Source: Microtetraspora glauca (GTDB lineage: Bacteria; Actinomycetota; Actinomycetes; Streptosporangiales; Streptosporangiaceae). Taken from it: 64,000 nucleotides of DNA. Shown here in pieces: positions 42,900 through 51,064 of the stretch. The stretch lies in contig BBYL01000007.1 of the NCBI GenBank assembly GCA_001570385.1, forward strand, positions 682,001 to 746,000. The letters run 5' to 3'. A model generated the notes under the pieces. That model saw only the letters and a program-made list of their open reading frames with translations, ran no database searches and was not told the origin of the DNA. A program made the translations under genes and the position numbers. Position 1 is the stretch's first letter; each line of letters begins with the position of its first letter.

Positions 42900-45056
42900 G
42901 TGGTCAAGGTTGATTCCGGACGGCTGCGCGAGCCTGCCGCGTGGATCATGCTGACGGTGGTCGCCACGGGCGTTCTCCTCGGCGCCATCCGTCTGCTGTT
43001 CGGAGCGGGGTCGTTCACGGGCCGCGCCGCCGTCACCCTGTCGAGTTTCGTGAGTCCCGTCTCCACGGCGCTCGCCGTGGGCGCGGTCCTGCTGGTCACG
43101 CGGTTCGGCGATCCGACTCCGCGAGCCCGGTTGGTCAACCTCGGGACCATGGCGACGCTCGGTCTGGCCACGCTCCTCGGCCTGGTCAGCACGCTTGCCG
43201 GGATTTTCGCCGACGGATCCATGGGCGACAAGCTCGAATATCTGGTGATGGCACTGCCCATGGTCGCCCTCGCCGCCGTCGGCCTGGTCTTCGCCCGGAG
43301 CTCCATCGGCGCGGACGTGCCGCGCAGCAAGCCGGGCCGCGCGGACGACCGGTTCTTCGGCTTTCCCGACGACAATTTCGCCGGATACAACCCGCAGCAG
43401 GCACAGGGGGTTCAGCCTGTCCCTCCGGTTCAGCCGGTCTCTCCCGTCCAGCCCGTGCAGCCGGCGCAGGCCGTGCAGCCGGCGCAGGCCGCCGCCGGAA
43501 CGCCCTCCTTCGCTCCCACGCAGGTGGAGCCCGCCTACATGCCCGGCCAGGCCGAGCACGCCTACGGCCAGGCCCAGGCCGAGCACGCCTACGGCCAGGC
43601 CCAGAGCGAGCAGCCCTTCGGCTCCGGCCAGCAGGAGCACGGGTACGGCCAGTCCCAGCCGGAGCCCGCGTACGGCCAGCCGCAGCCGGAGCAGGGGTAC
43701 GGCCAGCCTCAGCAGGAGCAGGGGTACGGCCAGCCTCAGCAGGAGCAGGGGTACGGCCAGCCGCAGCCGGAGCCGTCCTTCATGTCCGGCCAGGCCGAGC
43801 AGCCGTACGCCGCCTCGCCCGCCGAGCCGTACGCGCCCGCCCAGGGTTTCCAGGAGGGGTACGCGCCGGCGCCCCAGCCGGTGAACCAGGGCTACCCCCA
43901 GCAGGAGCAGCAGCCCGCCGCCCACTTCCAGCCCCAGGGATACGCTCCCGAATCCCCGGGGTACGCCTCCGAGCCGCAGGGCTACGCTCCTGAGCCGCAG
44001 ACCGCCGCCGTGGTGCCGTTCGGCCAGCAGCCCGCCCAGCTTCCCTCGCCGGCGGCCCAGCACTCCATGCAGCCCACGCCGGCGGCCCAGCACTCCATGC
44101 AGCCCACGCCGCAGCCGGTACAGCCCGTGCAGCCGGTACAGCCCGTGCAGCAGCCCGCCCCCCAGGCGTTCCCCCAGTCGACCGGTGGTTACCCGCAGCC
44201 TCCGCAGGGCCCCATGTTCGACCAGCACGGCTACGCGGGCCAGCAGGGCGACGCCTCCGGTTACGGAGCCTTCGGGAGCCAGCAGGACAACTCCCCGTTC
44301 CCGCCGGTCCCGCAGATCGAGGCGGTCGGCTACGCCCAGCAGGGCTACGCCGACCAGGGGTTCGGTCAGGCGGCCTACCCCGCCGCCGAGCAGGCCCAGC
44401 CGTACGCGCAGCAGCAGGAGACGTACGGCCGGCCGCAGGCGGAGCCCTATGGCCAGCAGAACCAGCAGAGCCACCAGAGCCAGCAGAACCGCCAGGGCCA
44501 GCAGGATTCGTACGGGCAGCAGGACTACGGGCAGCAGGGGTCCTCGTCGTTCTCCGGCTACTCGGGTGCGCAGTTCGGCCACCAGGCGGCAGAGCAGGCT
44601 CCCTCGTTCGAGCAGCCGGCTCAGCACCAGGTCCCGCCCGCCCAGGGGTTCGACCCGTCCCGCCCGTACGAGCAGGCCGTGGACCCGAGGGAGCAGCAGC
44701 TCGCCGCCGCCTACCAGCAGGCGCAGAGCTACCAGCAGCACGCGCAGCCGGTCGACTACGCCGGATCCCAGACGGCGCCCCAGGACTACCCCGACTACTA
44801 CGACAACCCGCTCGGCCACGCCCAGACGCCCGAGCCCGCCCGGTACGCCGCCCCGAGCGACCAGACCATGCGCTTCGACGCGAACCTCTACCAGGGCGAC
44901 CCGCTGAGCGGTCCGTCGCGTCGAGAGGACACCATCGACCCGACCGCGATCTACGCCCCCGAGCGGTCGCAGGCAAAGCTTGAGGAAGGTGTGAGCACAG
45001 AACAGGCAGGTCACGGAGCTGATCCGCAGGCCCCCTGGTACGGTTCCCAACGCTGA
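42900..45056 (+). CDS. Membrane protein with long Q/Y/P/G-rich low-complexity tail
   Basis: 718 residues from GTG 42900 (GGGGG just upstream; GTG 42897 and ATG 42816 are alternatives). Four hydrophobic helices (about 10-145: AWIMLTVVATGVLLGAIRLL and others) are followed by over 500 residues of disorder rich in Gln, Tyr, Pro and Gly. Repeats include EQGYGQPQQ, EHAYGQAQA and QPVQPVQ. The make-up resembles prion-like or phase-separating tails. It sits next to whiB and opposite fbiA. No function is known; a structural or scaffolding role in the cell pole or wall machinery is a guess. Confidence 0.75.
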   Translation: MVKVDSGRLREPAAWIMLTVVATGVLLGAIRLLFGAGSFTGRAAVTLSSFVSPVSTALAVGAVLLVTRFGDPTPRARLVNLGTMATLGLATLLGLVSTLAGIFADGSMGDKLEYLVMALPMVALAAVGLVFARSSIGADVPRSKPGRADDRFFGFPDDNFAGYNPQQAQGVQPVPPVQPVSPVQPVQPAQAVQPAQAAAGTPSFAPTQVEPAYMPGQAEHAYGQAQAEHAYGQAQSEQPFGSGQQEHGYGQSQPEPAYGQPQPEQGYGQPQQEQGYGQPQQEQGYGQPQPEPSFMSGQAEQPYAASPAEPYAPAQGFQEGYAPAPQPVNQGYPQQEQQPAAHFQPQGYAPESPGYASEPQGYAPEPQTAAVVPFGQQPAQLPSPAAQHSMQPTPAAQHSMQPTPQPVQPVQPVQPVQQPAPQAFPQSTGGYPQPPQGPMFDQHGYAGQQGDASGYGAFGSQQDNSPFPPVPQIEAVGYAQQGYADQGFGQAAYPAAEQAQPYAQQQETYGRPQAEPYGQQNQQSHQSQQNRQGQQDSYGQQDYGQQGSSSFSGYSGAQFGHQAAEQAPSFEQPAQHQVPPAQGFDPSRPYEQAVDPREQQLAAAYQQAQSYQQHAQPVDYAGSQTAPQDYPDYYDNPLGHAQTPEPARYAAPSDQTMRFDANLYQGDPLSGPSRREDTIDPTAIYAPERSQAKLEEGVSTEQAGHGADPQAPWYGSQR

Positions 45057-45166
45057 TACGGCTGAACACAAGGGTTACGAACCGGGGCAAGCTGGTCTTT
45101 CCCCGGGTATCGGTATGCCGCTTGACGCCACACGCGGCACGCGCGTGTAATTACAGACATGTTGTT

Positions 45167-45200
45167 ACGCCTTCCAATAGCTGGGTAACCAGGAAGGCGT
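45167..45200 (+). promoter_or_regulatory. Inverted repeat with BldD-like half-site upstream of whiB
   Basis: ACGCCTTCC (45167-45175) and GGAAGGCGT (45192-45200) are perfect 9-base inverted arms 48 bases before the whiB start. The loop holds CTGGGTAA (45181-45188), which on the other strand reads TTACCCAG, one half of the BldD consensus TNACNCWGNGTNA. whiB is a known BldD target in Streptomyces. It could be an operator or an mRNA hairpin. Confidence 0.45.
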
Positions 45201-45248
45201 TCCATGGGGGGCTCCATTGTGGGCTGGCGAGCGACAGGGAGGTGTGCA

Positions 45249-45506
45249 ATGGCCGATCAGGTCATGGCACAGGCGCTCGACGGTGAGGATCTTGGGTGGC
45301 AAGAGCGTGCGCTGTGCGCTCAGACCGACCCGGAGGCGTTCTTTCCGGAGAAGGGTGGCTCGACCCGAGAGGCCAAGAAGGTGTGCCGCTCGTGCGAGGT
45401 GAGAGCGGAGTGCCTTGAGTACGCGCTCGAACACGACGAGCGGTTCGGCATCTGGGGTGGGCTGTCAGAGCGGGAACGGCGCAGAATCAAGCGCCAGGCG
45501 GTGTGA
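45249..45506 (+). CDS. whiB: WhiB-family iron-sulfur developmental regulator (WhiB/WhiB2 type)
   Basis: 85 residues from ATG 45249 (GGGAGG six bases upstream). The four cluster cysteines are C23, C46, C49 and C55, followed by the G-I-W-G-G turn (67-71) and a basic tail (RERRRIKRQ) for DNA or sigma-factor contact. The stretch CAQTDPEAFFPEKGGSTREA is diagnostic of the Streptomyces WhiB / mycobacterial WhiB2 group, which partners WhiA in triggering septation and sporulation. Location beside fbiA, DUF5719 and DUF3499 agrees. Confidence 0.95.
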   Translation: MADQVMAQALDGEDLGWQERALCAQTDPEAFFPEKGGSTREAKKVCRSCEVRAECLEYALEHDERFGIWGGLSERERRRIKRQAV

Positions 45507-45509
45507 GAT

Positions 45510-45542
45510 GGCGGGGTCGCGCGGACGACGCGCGACCCCGCC
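45510..45542. terminator. Strong hairpin terminator after whiB
   Basis: A perfect 14-bp stem (45510-45523 with 45529-45542, core CGGGGTCGCGCG) closes a GACGA loop four bases after the whiB stop. No U-tract. Confidence 0.8.
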
Positions 45543-45671
45543 GACCGATTCGGCTCTCCCGTGATCGAGTGAGCCGAGGGTGCCGTAGGGTTGTCGCGCG
45601 TTAGGCCGATATCTCCCGCGATCTCGGATATTTGCTGAGATTGTGGGGGCAACCCCCGAGGACTCATCCAC

Positions 45672-48512
45672 GTGCACTCCGTCACCGCGATAGTCGTCGC
45701 TCACGACGGCGCCCGCTGGCTCAAGGAGACGCTCGAAGCGGTGCTCCGGCAGTCCCGGCCACTCGACCGTGTCGCTGGCGTCGACAACGGCAGCCGTGAC
45801 GGCAGCGGCCGGATCCTGACCGAGGCGTTCGGACCGAGCAGCGTGCTGAGCATGTCCAGGTCCACCGGATTCGGCGAGGCCGTGCACGAGGTCGTACGAC
45901 GGCTCCCGCGCGCGTCCGGCCAGGAGTGGTTGTGGCTGCTCCACGACGACTGCGCGCCCGACGCGCACGCCCTGCGGGCGCTGCTCCACGCCGCGGACCA
46001 GAACCCCAAGGCCGCGATTCTCGGCCCGAAGCTCCGTGACTGGCTCGACCGTCGTGTCCTGCTCGAGATCGGCGTCACCGTCGGACGCTCCGGACGCAGG
46101 GACACCGGCCTGGAGCCCCGCGAATACGACCAGGGGCAGCACGACGGGACGCACGGCGTGCTCGACGTCCTCTCGGTCTCCACCGCGGGAATGCTGATCC
46201 GCCGTGACGTGTGGGAGGAACTCGCCGGGCTCGACCCGCGCCTCCCGCTGTTCCGCGACGACCTGGACCTGTGCTGGCGGGCCAGGGTCGCCGGGCATCG
46301 CGTGCTCAACGTGACCGACGCCGTCGCCTGGCACGCCGAGGCGGCGTCCCGGCGCCGGAGGCGCATCGCCGCCAGCGACGACCACCCGCGTCGCATCGAC
46401 CGGCGCAACGCCCTGTTCGTGGTCATGGCGAACCTGCCCTTCTGGGCGCTGGTCCGTTCCGTGTTCCGCAACATCACCGGCTCGCTGGTCCGCACGGTCC
46501 TGTTCGTCCTCGCCAAGCAACCGGCGAACGCCCTGGACGAGATCGCCGCACTCGGCTCCGTCCTCGGCCATCCCGGACGGCTGTTCAAGGCGCGCAAGGA
46601 ACGGAAGAAGGGCAGGAAACAGGGCTATCCGGCGGTCGCGCGGCTGTTCACCCCGCCCGGCGCCACCTGGCGGCGGTTGGCCGACATGATCCAGCGCTAC
46701 CTGGCGGGTGAGGGGCCCGTCGACTCGGCCGGACGGCACCACGCCGCGGCCGCCTCCTCCGAGGACGAGGGCGACGAGCTGCTCACGGACTCCGGGCTGT
46801 TCCAGCGGATGTCCTCCAGCCCCGGCGTGTGGCTCTGCGTCCTGCTCCTCGCGGTCACCGTGGCCGCCGAGTGGTCGCTGTTCGCGGGCGGGCTGCTGGG
46901 AGGAGGCGCCCTCGTGCCGGTCACCGGCGGCGCCTCGGACCTGTGGCGGCTCTACGTCGAGAACCACCACTCCGCCGGTCTCGGCTCGGACACCTGGGCC
47001 CCGCCGTACGTGGCGGTCCTCGCGGCGCTTTCCACGATCTTCTTCGGCAAGACCTGGCTGGCCGTGTCCGTCCTGCTGCTCGGGTGCGTGCCGCTCGCCG
47101 GGCTCTCGGCGTACGTCGCGACGAGACGGATGATCACCTACACGCCCGCCCGGGTGTGGCTGGCCGCGACGTACGCGCTGCTGCCGGTGGCGACCGGGGT
47201 GGTCGCGAGCGGCCGGGTGGGCACCGCGCTGGTATTCGTGCTGATCCCGGTCTACGCGGCCCTCGCCACCCGGGTCGTCGCGGGGTCACGCCGGGCCGCG
47301 TGGGGCTTCGGCCTGCTCCTCGCGATCGGCACGGCCTTCGCCCCTCTCGTCTACGTCGTGGTGGCGATCCTGGGCGGGCTCGCCGCCGTGTCCTTCGGCG
47401 GCATCCGGCGCGGCGTCGGGGTGTCCCTGGCGATCGGCCTGGGAACGCCGATCGTCCTGCTGTTCCCCTGGCTGGCCGAGATCGTGCGGGAACCGCGCCG
47501 CATCCTGCTCGAATCAGGTCTGGCCGATCCCTCCCTCGCCGATCCGAGGCTGGGCGCCGACGCGCTGCTCATGCTCAACCCGGGCGGCCCCGGAACGCCG
47601 CCCGTCTGGGTCACCGCCGGGCTGGTCGCCGTCGCGCTAGGCGCGCTGCTGCTCCGCCGCCACCAGACGGTGGTCGCGATCGGCTGGGGCGTCACGCTGT
47701 TCGGCGTGCTGCTCGCGGTCGTGGTCAGCCGGTTGGCCGAGTGGCCCGGCGTCCCGCTCGCCTTCGCCGCCACCGGCCTGCTCGTCGCGACCGCCCTCAC
47801 CGCGCACCGGATCACCGAGTTCCGCGCGGCGGGTGGCCCGCGCAGGGCGGGCGCCCTGCTGATCGTGATCGTCGCGTTCGCCACGCCGCTGGCCGCGGCC
47901 GGTCTGTGGATCGTCGGCGGCGCGGGCGGCCCGCTGCGCGGCGACCTGCGCGACCCCGTGCCGCCGCTCAGCGCCGCCTGGTCGCCGAACGGCGAGCGCA
48001 CGCTGCTCATGCGCCCGGAGGGCGGCCGCCTCGCGTACACGCTCCTGTCCGGGCGCGCCCCGTTCATCGGGGAGTCCGACCTGCGCGCCCCGGCGGCCGA
48101 CACCGCGCGCGTCGGGACCGCGGTCGCGGGCCTGGCCTCCGGCCGGGGCGGCGGTGACGTCCAGATCCTGGCGGCGTACGGCGTCCAGTTCGTCACCGTG
48201 CCCGGCCCCGTCGACGTCGCGCTGCAACGCTCGCTGGACTCGGAACCCGCCCTGGTACGGGTGAGCCTCTCGGAGACCGGCGGGTTGTGGCGGGTGGCCG
48301 GGACCGTCACCGTGCCGAAGCCGCCCTCCGGAGGCGACGGCTGGCACCGGACCTGGTTGTGGGCGCAGGCGGCGCTCGTCGCGCTCGTGCTGGTCCTGGC
48401 CTCGCCCGGAGCCCGTACGGCGGAGCAGCAGGAAGACTACGGCGACGCCCCGGCACCGGCCCGGCCCTCCCGCAGGCGTCCGAAGAACCCCGAGGAGCAG
48501 GTGCCGGCATGA
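45672..48512 (+). CDS. Family 2 glycosyltransferase fused to a large membrane domain
   Basis: 946 residues. Residues about 1-280 are a GT-A domain (VTAIVVAHDGARWLKETL, VDNGSRDGSG, WLLHDDCAPD, FRDDLDLCWRARVAGHRV). The rest is about twelve hydrophobic helices, a large outside loop and a basic tail. The same fusion is known beside whiB in Streptomyces; its sugar is not established. GTG 45672 has GAGG ten bases upstream, and a GGGGG-CAA-CCCCC hairpin (45645-45657) lies just before that site and could hinder initiation. The stop overlaps the next start as ATGA. Confidence 0.86.
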   Translation: MHSVTAIVVAHDGARWLKETLEAVLRQSRPLDRVAGVDNGSRDGSGRILTEAFGPSSVLSMSRSTGFGEAVHEVVRRLPRASGQEWLWLLHDDCAPDAHALRALLHAADQNPKAAILGPKLRDWLDRRVLLEIGVTVGRSGRRDTGLEPREYDQGQHDGTHGVLDVLSVSTAGMLIRRDVWEELAGLDPRLPLFRDDLDLCWRARVAGHRVLNVTDAVAWHAEAASRRRRRIAASDDHPRRIDRRNALFVVMANLPFWALVRSVFRNITGSLVRTVLFVLAKQPANALDEIAALGSVLGHPGRLFKARKERKKGRKQGYPAVARLFTPPGATWRRLADMIQRYLAGEGPVDSAGRHHAAAASSEDEGDELLTDSGLFQRMSSSPGVWLCVLLLAVTVAAEWSLFAGGLLGGGALVPVTGGASDLWRLYVENHHSAGLGSDTWAPPYVAVLAALSTIFFGKTWLAVSVLLLGCVPLAGLSAYVATRRMITYTPARVWLAATYALLPVATGVVASGRVGTALVFVLIPVYAALATRVVAGSRRAAWGFGLLLAIGTAFAPLVYVVVAILGGLAAVSFGGIRRGVGVSLAIGLGTPIVLLFPWLAEIVREPRRILLESGLADPSLADPRLGADALLMLNPGGPGTPPVWVTAGLVAVALGALLLRRHQTVVAIGWGVTLFGVLLAVVVSRLAEWPGVPLAFAATGLLVATALTAHRITEFRAAGGPRRAGALLIVIVAFATPLAAAGLWIVGGAGGPLRGDLRDPVPPLSAAWSPNGERTLLMRPEGGRLAYTLLSGRAPFIGESDLRAPAADTARVGTAVAGLASGRGGGDVQILAAYGVQFVTVPGPVDVALQRSLDSEPALVRVSLSETGGLWRVAGTVTVPKPPSGGDGWHRTWLWAQAALVALVLVLASPGARTAEQQEDYGDAPAPARPSRRRPKNPEEQVPA

Positions 48513-49966
48513 AGGGGCTGATCGAGAACCGCTTCGGGCTGCTCGCCCTGGTGCTGCTCGCCCTCGGAGCGCTGTACGGCGTGGCCTTCGTCAGCCGTCC
48601 CGCGCCCGCGGCCCAGAAGCCCGCCCAGCAGGTCAAGGTGGCGGTCGAGTCCGTGTCCATGGTCTGCCCCGACCCCGGTGGCGGCAGGATGACCGCCGTC
48701 ACGCCCCTGGGCGGACCGAGCGGGCAGGGCGGCGCCGCCACGGTCGCCGAGATGAAGGGCGCCAAGCCGCTGGCCACGCTCGACCACGTGGGCACGCTGT
48801 GGCGGCAGGACGTCCCGGTGCGCACCCGGCCGGTCACGGTCGCGGGGATGGGCGCGATGGCCGCGGGCCTGGAGGCGGCGCAGACCACCCAGGTGACGTC
48901 GGGAGCCCAGCGCGGACTCTCGGGGGTGCGCTGCGTCGAACCCGGCGCGGAGGCATGGTTCGTCGGCCCGGGACCCGCCGCGGCCGACGTCACCCTCCAT
49001 CTGGCCAACTCCGACGAGGCTCCGGCCTACGTCGGCATCATGATCTACGCGGGCGAGGGGCCGGTGCTCGCCGACCGCGGAAACGGGATGGTCGTCAAGC
49101 CGGGCGAATACCGCGAGGTCAAGCTGCGCGAGCTGGCGCCTTCGCCCCTGGTGATGGCCGTCCAGGTGAGCACCAGCGGCGGCAGGGTGGCCGCCGCGAT
49201 CAGGGCGTCCCTCGGCGAGGGCAAGGGAGTGGACTGGCTCCCCGTCTCCGCTCCGCCGTCCACCCGGGTCGTCGTGCCCGGCCTCCCCGGAAGCGCGGGC
49301 CAGCGCGAGCTGTACGTCGCCACACCTGGTGAGCGGGACACGGTCGTCCAGGTGAAGGCGGTGCTGAAGGACGGCTCCTACGCGCTGAAGAACAAGGAGT
49401 CCGTCGAGGTGCCCGCGGGTTCCACGACCACGATCGACCTGACCACCGGGGTCGGCGGCCAGCCCGGCGCCCTGGTCCTGACCTCGGGCGAGCCCATCGT
49501 CGCCGGGATGAGGATGACGGGGACGGGCGACATGCGGGACGCGGCCTTCACGGCGGGCGCGGTGCCGATCGACCTCGGCAGCGTGGTGGCGGACGGCGGC
49601 CCCGGCAAGAAGTCCGCGAAGGGGAGCGGCAAGCGGGAGTCCCGCCTGGTGCTCTCCGCGCCGTTCACCGCCGCCACGGTACGGATCCAGCTGCTGCCCC
49701 AGCGCGGCACCCCGGCCGAGCCCGTCGAGGTGACGCTGCCCGCGGCCCGCAGCAAGGAGATCAAGCTCACTCCGCCGGCCGGCGCGGGTTCCGGCTTCGC
49801 CGTCCACATCGTGCCGGTCGCCGGATCGGGTCCCGTGTACGGCGCGCGCGTGCTGAGCGAGGACACCCCTCAGGGTGTGCTGCTCACCACGCAACCGCTG
49901 GCGCCGGCCAGGACATGGGCGATCGTGCCGGCCACCGTCGACTCGCCCGGCGCCGTCCTGCCCTAG
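48509..49966 (+). CDS. DUF5719-family secreted or membrane-anchored protein
   Basis: 485 residues from ATG 48509, coupled by ATGA to the upstream glycosyltransferase. One N-terminal membrane helix (LLALVLLALGALYGVAFV) is followed by an all-beta extracellular part with repeated strands (VTLHLANSDEAPAYVGIMIY; VEVPAGSTTTIDLTTGVGG). The family always travels with this type of glycosyltransferase near whiB, which suggests a shared envelope role; the biochemical task is unknown. Confidence 0.82.
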   Translation: MKGLIENRFGLLALVLLALGALYGVAFVSRPAPAAQKPAQQVKVAVESVSMVCPDPGGGRMTAVTPLGGPSGQGGAATVAEMKGAKPLATLDHVGTLWRQDVPVRTRPVTVAGMGAMAAGLEAAQTTQVTSGAQRGLSGVRCVEPGAEAWFVGPGPAAADVTLHLANSDEAPAYVGIMIYAGEGPVLADRGNGMVVKPGEYREVKLRELAPSPLVMAVQVSTSGGRVAAAIRASLGEGKGVDWLPVSAPPSTRVVVPGLPGSAGQRELYVATPGERDTVVQVKAVLKDGSYALKNKESVEVPAGSTTTIDLTTGVGGQPGALVLTSGEPIVAGMRMTGTGDMRDAAFTAGAVPIDLGSVVADGGPGKKSAKGSGKRESRLVLSAPFTAATVRIQLLPQRGTPAEPVEVTLPAARSKEIKLTPPAGAGSGFAVHIVPVAGSGPVYGARVLSEDTPQGVLLTTQPLAPARTWAIVPATVDSPGAVLP

Positions 49967-49990
49967 GTCGTGTCAGACACTCCCTGGCGC

Positions 49991-50004
49991 GGGGCGGCCG
50001 CCCC
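49991..50004. terminator. GC palindrome between converging genes
   Basis: GGGGCGGCCGCCCC is a perfect 14-bp palindrome between the DUF5719 stop and the converging metallopeptidase-fold gene; a candidate two-way terminator. Confidence 0.35.
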
Positions 50005-50011
50005 CGGGGTC

Positions 50012-50470
50012 TCAGTGCCGGTCGTCGTAGCCGGGGTCGATCGTCTCCGGGGTGAGCCCGAGCAGGCTGGCCACCTGTTCCACGACGACGTCGCTCACCA
50101 TCGCGCCGAGCTGGTCGCGGTCGCGCGCCCTGGCCTCGAGAGGGCGGCGGTAGACGACCACGACCGCGGGCTCCGAGCCCGCCGCCGTCTCCGCCCTGCC
50201 GAAGGGGATCGGGTCGGTGTCGAGCCGCGCCGGGCCGTCGATCAGCTCGCTCGGCGGCGGCACCTCCTCGACCGCGAACTCCATCGTCGCGAGCTGCCTT
50301 CCCCATCGGGGCTTGAGCCGGTCGACCGCGTCGAGGACCAGGTCGTCGAAGCGTTCGCCGCGCGACTTCGCGATCGGGACGTGCGAGGGCGCCAGTGGAC
50401 CGCGCATCCCGCGACCATGCCGGTCGCGCCGCCGCACCCGCCGCCGGGGATCTCCGCTTCGCTCGCTCAC
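50012..50470 (-). CDS. Metallopeptidase-fold protein lacking the HExxH motif
   Basis: 152 residues. It matches the small zincin-like family found beside DUF3499 in actinobacteria (FDDLVLDAVDRLKPRWGRQL; VEEVPPP; VVVVYRRPLEARARDRDQL). The position of the HExxH helix reads VVVEQVASLLGLTP, so zinc ligands are absent and protease activity is unlikely. The basic N-terminal 25 residues are variable. GTG 50470 follows TAAGCT by six bases, suggesting a leaderless message. Divergent from the DUF3499 gene. Confidence 0.8.
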   Translation of the reverse strand: MSERSGDPRRRVRRRDRHGRGMRGPLAPSHVPIAKSRGERFDDLVLDAVDRLKPRWGRQLATMEFAVEEVPPPSELIDGPARLDTDPIPFGRAETAAGSEPAVVVVYRRPLEARARDRDQLGAMVSDVVVEQVASLLGLTPETIDPGYDDRH

Positions 50471-50476
50471 GCGGCC

Positions 50477-50482
50477 AGCTTA
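50477..50482 (-). promoter_or_regulatory. -10 element of a probable leaderless promoter
   Basis: TAAGCT on the minus strand, six bases before GTG 50470. Confidence 0.45.
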
Positions 50483-50584
50483 AAGGAGCGGGCGCACGTC
50501 GTACGGGGGGCGAGGCGGTGTCCGGATTGTGGCGACACGCTCGTTAAGAGCGGCGGGGTGGTGGCAATGTGAACGCGGACCGGA

Positions 50585-50590
50585 TACGGT
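50585..50590 (+). promoter_or_regulatory. -10 element of a probable leaderless promoter
   Basis: TACGGT, six bases before GTG 50597 of the DUF3499 gene. Confidence 0.45.
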
Positions 50591-50596
50591 CCCTCC

Positions 50597-50962
50597 GTGA
50601 GCCCCGTCCGCAGCTGTTCCCGTACCGCCTGCAGGCAGCCTGCCGTCTTCACACTCACGTATGTCTACGCCGACTCGACCGCGGTTCTCGGCCCTCTCGC
50701 GACGTACGTCGAGCCGCACTGCTACGACCTGTGCGCCGAGCACGCGGAACGGCTCACCGCCCCCCGTGGGTGGGAGGTCGTGCGACTCCCGTCAGAAGCG
50801 GGTTCCCCGAGCGGGGACGATCTTGAGGCGCTCGCCAACGCGGTCCGCGAGGCCGCGCGTCCCGCGCCCGCCGCGGGCGAACCCATCGGCCAGGCCGTCG
50901 AGGTCGGCCGGCGCGGCCATCTCCGGGTGCTCAAGTCCGCCCAGCCCAACCGCGACCGGTGA
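50597..50962 (+). CDS. DUF3499-family zinc-ribbon-like protein
   Basis: 121 residues. The N-terminal 65 residues are the conserved part: CSRTACRQPAVFTLTYVYAD, STAVLGPLATYVEPH, then CYDLCAEHAERLTAPRGWEV. Four cysteines (C7, C12, C42, C46) with H41 and H49 nearby suggest metal binding. The remaining tail is Ala-rich and variable. This family is always near phosphomannomutase and the metallopeptidase-fold gene; function unknown. GTG 50597 appears leaderless. Confidence 0.88.
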   Translation: MSPVRSCSRTACRQPAVFTLTYVYADSTAVLGPLATYVEPHCYDLCAEHAERLTAPRGWEVVRLPSEAGSPSGDDLEALANAVREAARPAPAAGEPIGQAVEVGRRGHLRVLKSAQPNRDR

Positions 50963-51064
50963 CGTCACCCCGGGCCGGGGTGCGGCCGGCAGTGGATCAC
51001 ACGCGCCGTGGCGGTGGCGCCTTGTAGGCTCGGGCCCGGCATACCAAACGATCGGGGAGCTGCG

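Noticed and set aside
42831..45071. A 746-codon minus-strand open frame opposite the Q-rich protein, Leu/Gly/Arg-rich and membrane-like
   Set aside because: Leu-rich hydrophobicity comes from reading CAG/CTG repeats backwards; no ribosome site or known domain. The plus-strand frame has a sensible membrane N-terminus.
45543..45671. Possible cyclic-di-AMP (ydaO-type) riboswitch before the large glycosyltransferase
   Set aside because: Only a simple GGGGG/CCCCC hairpin is present; the conserved joining segments of that riboswitch are missing.
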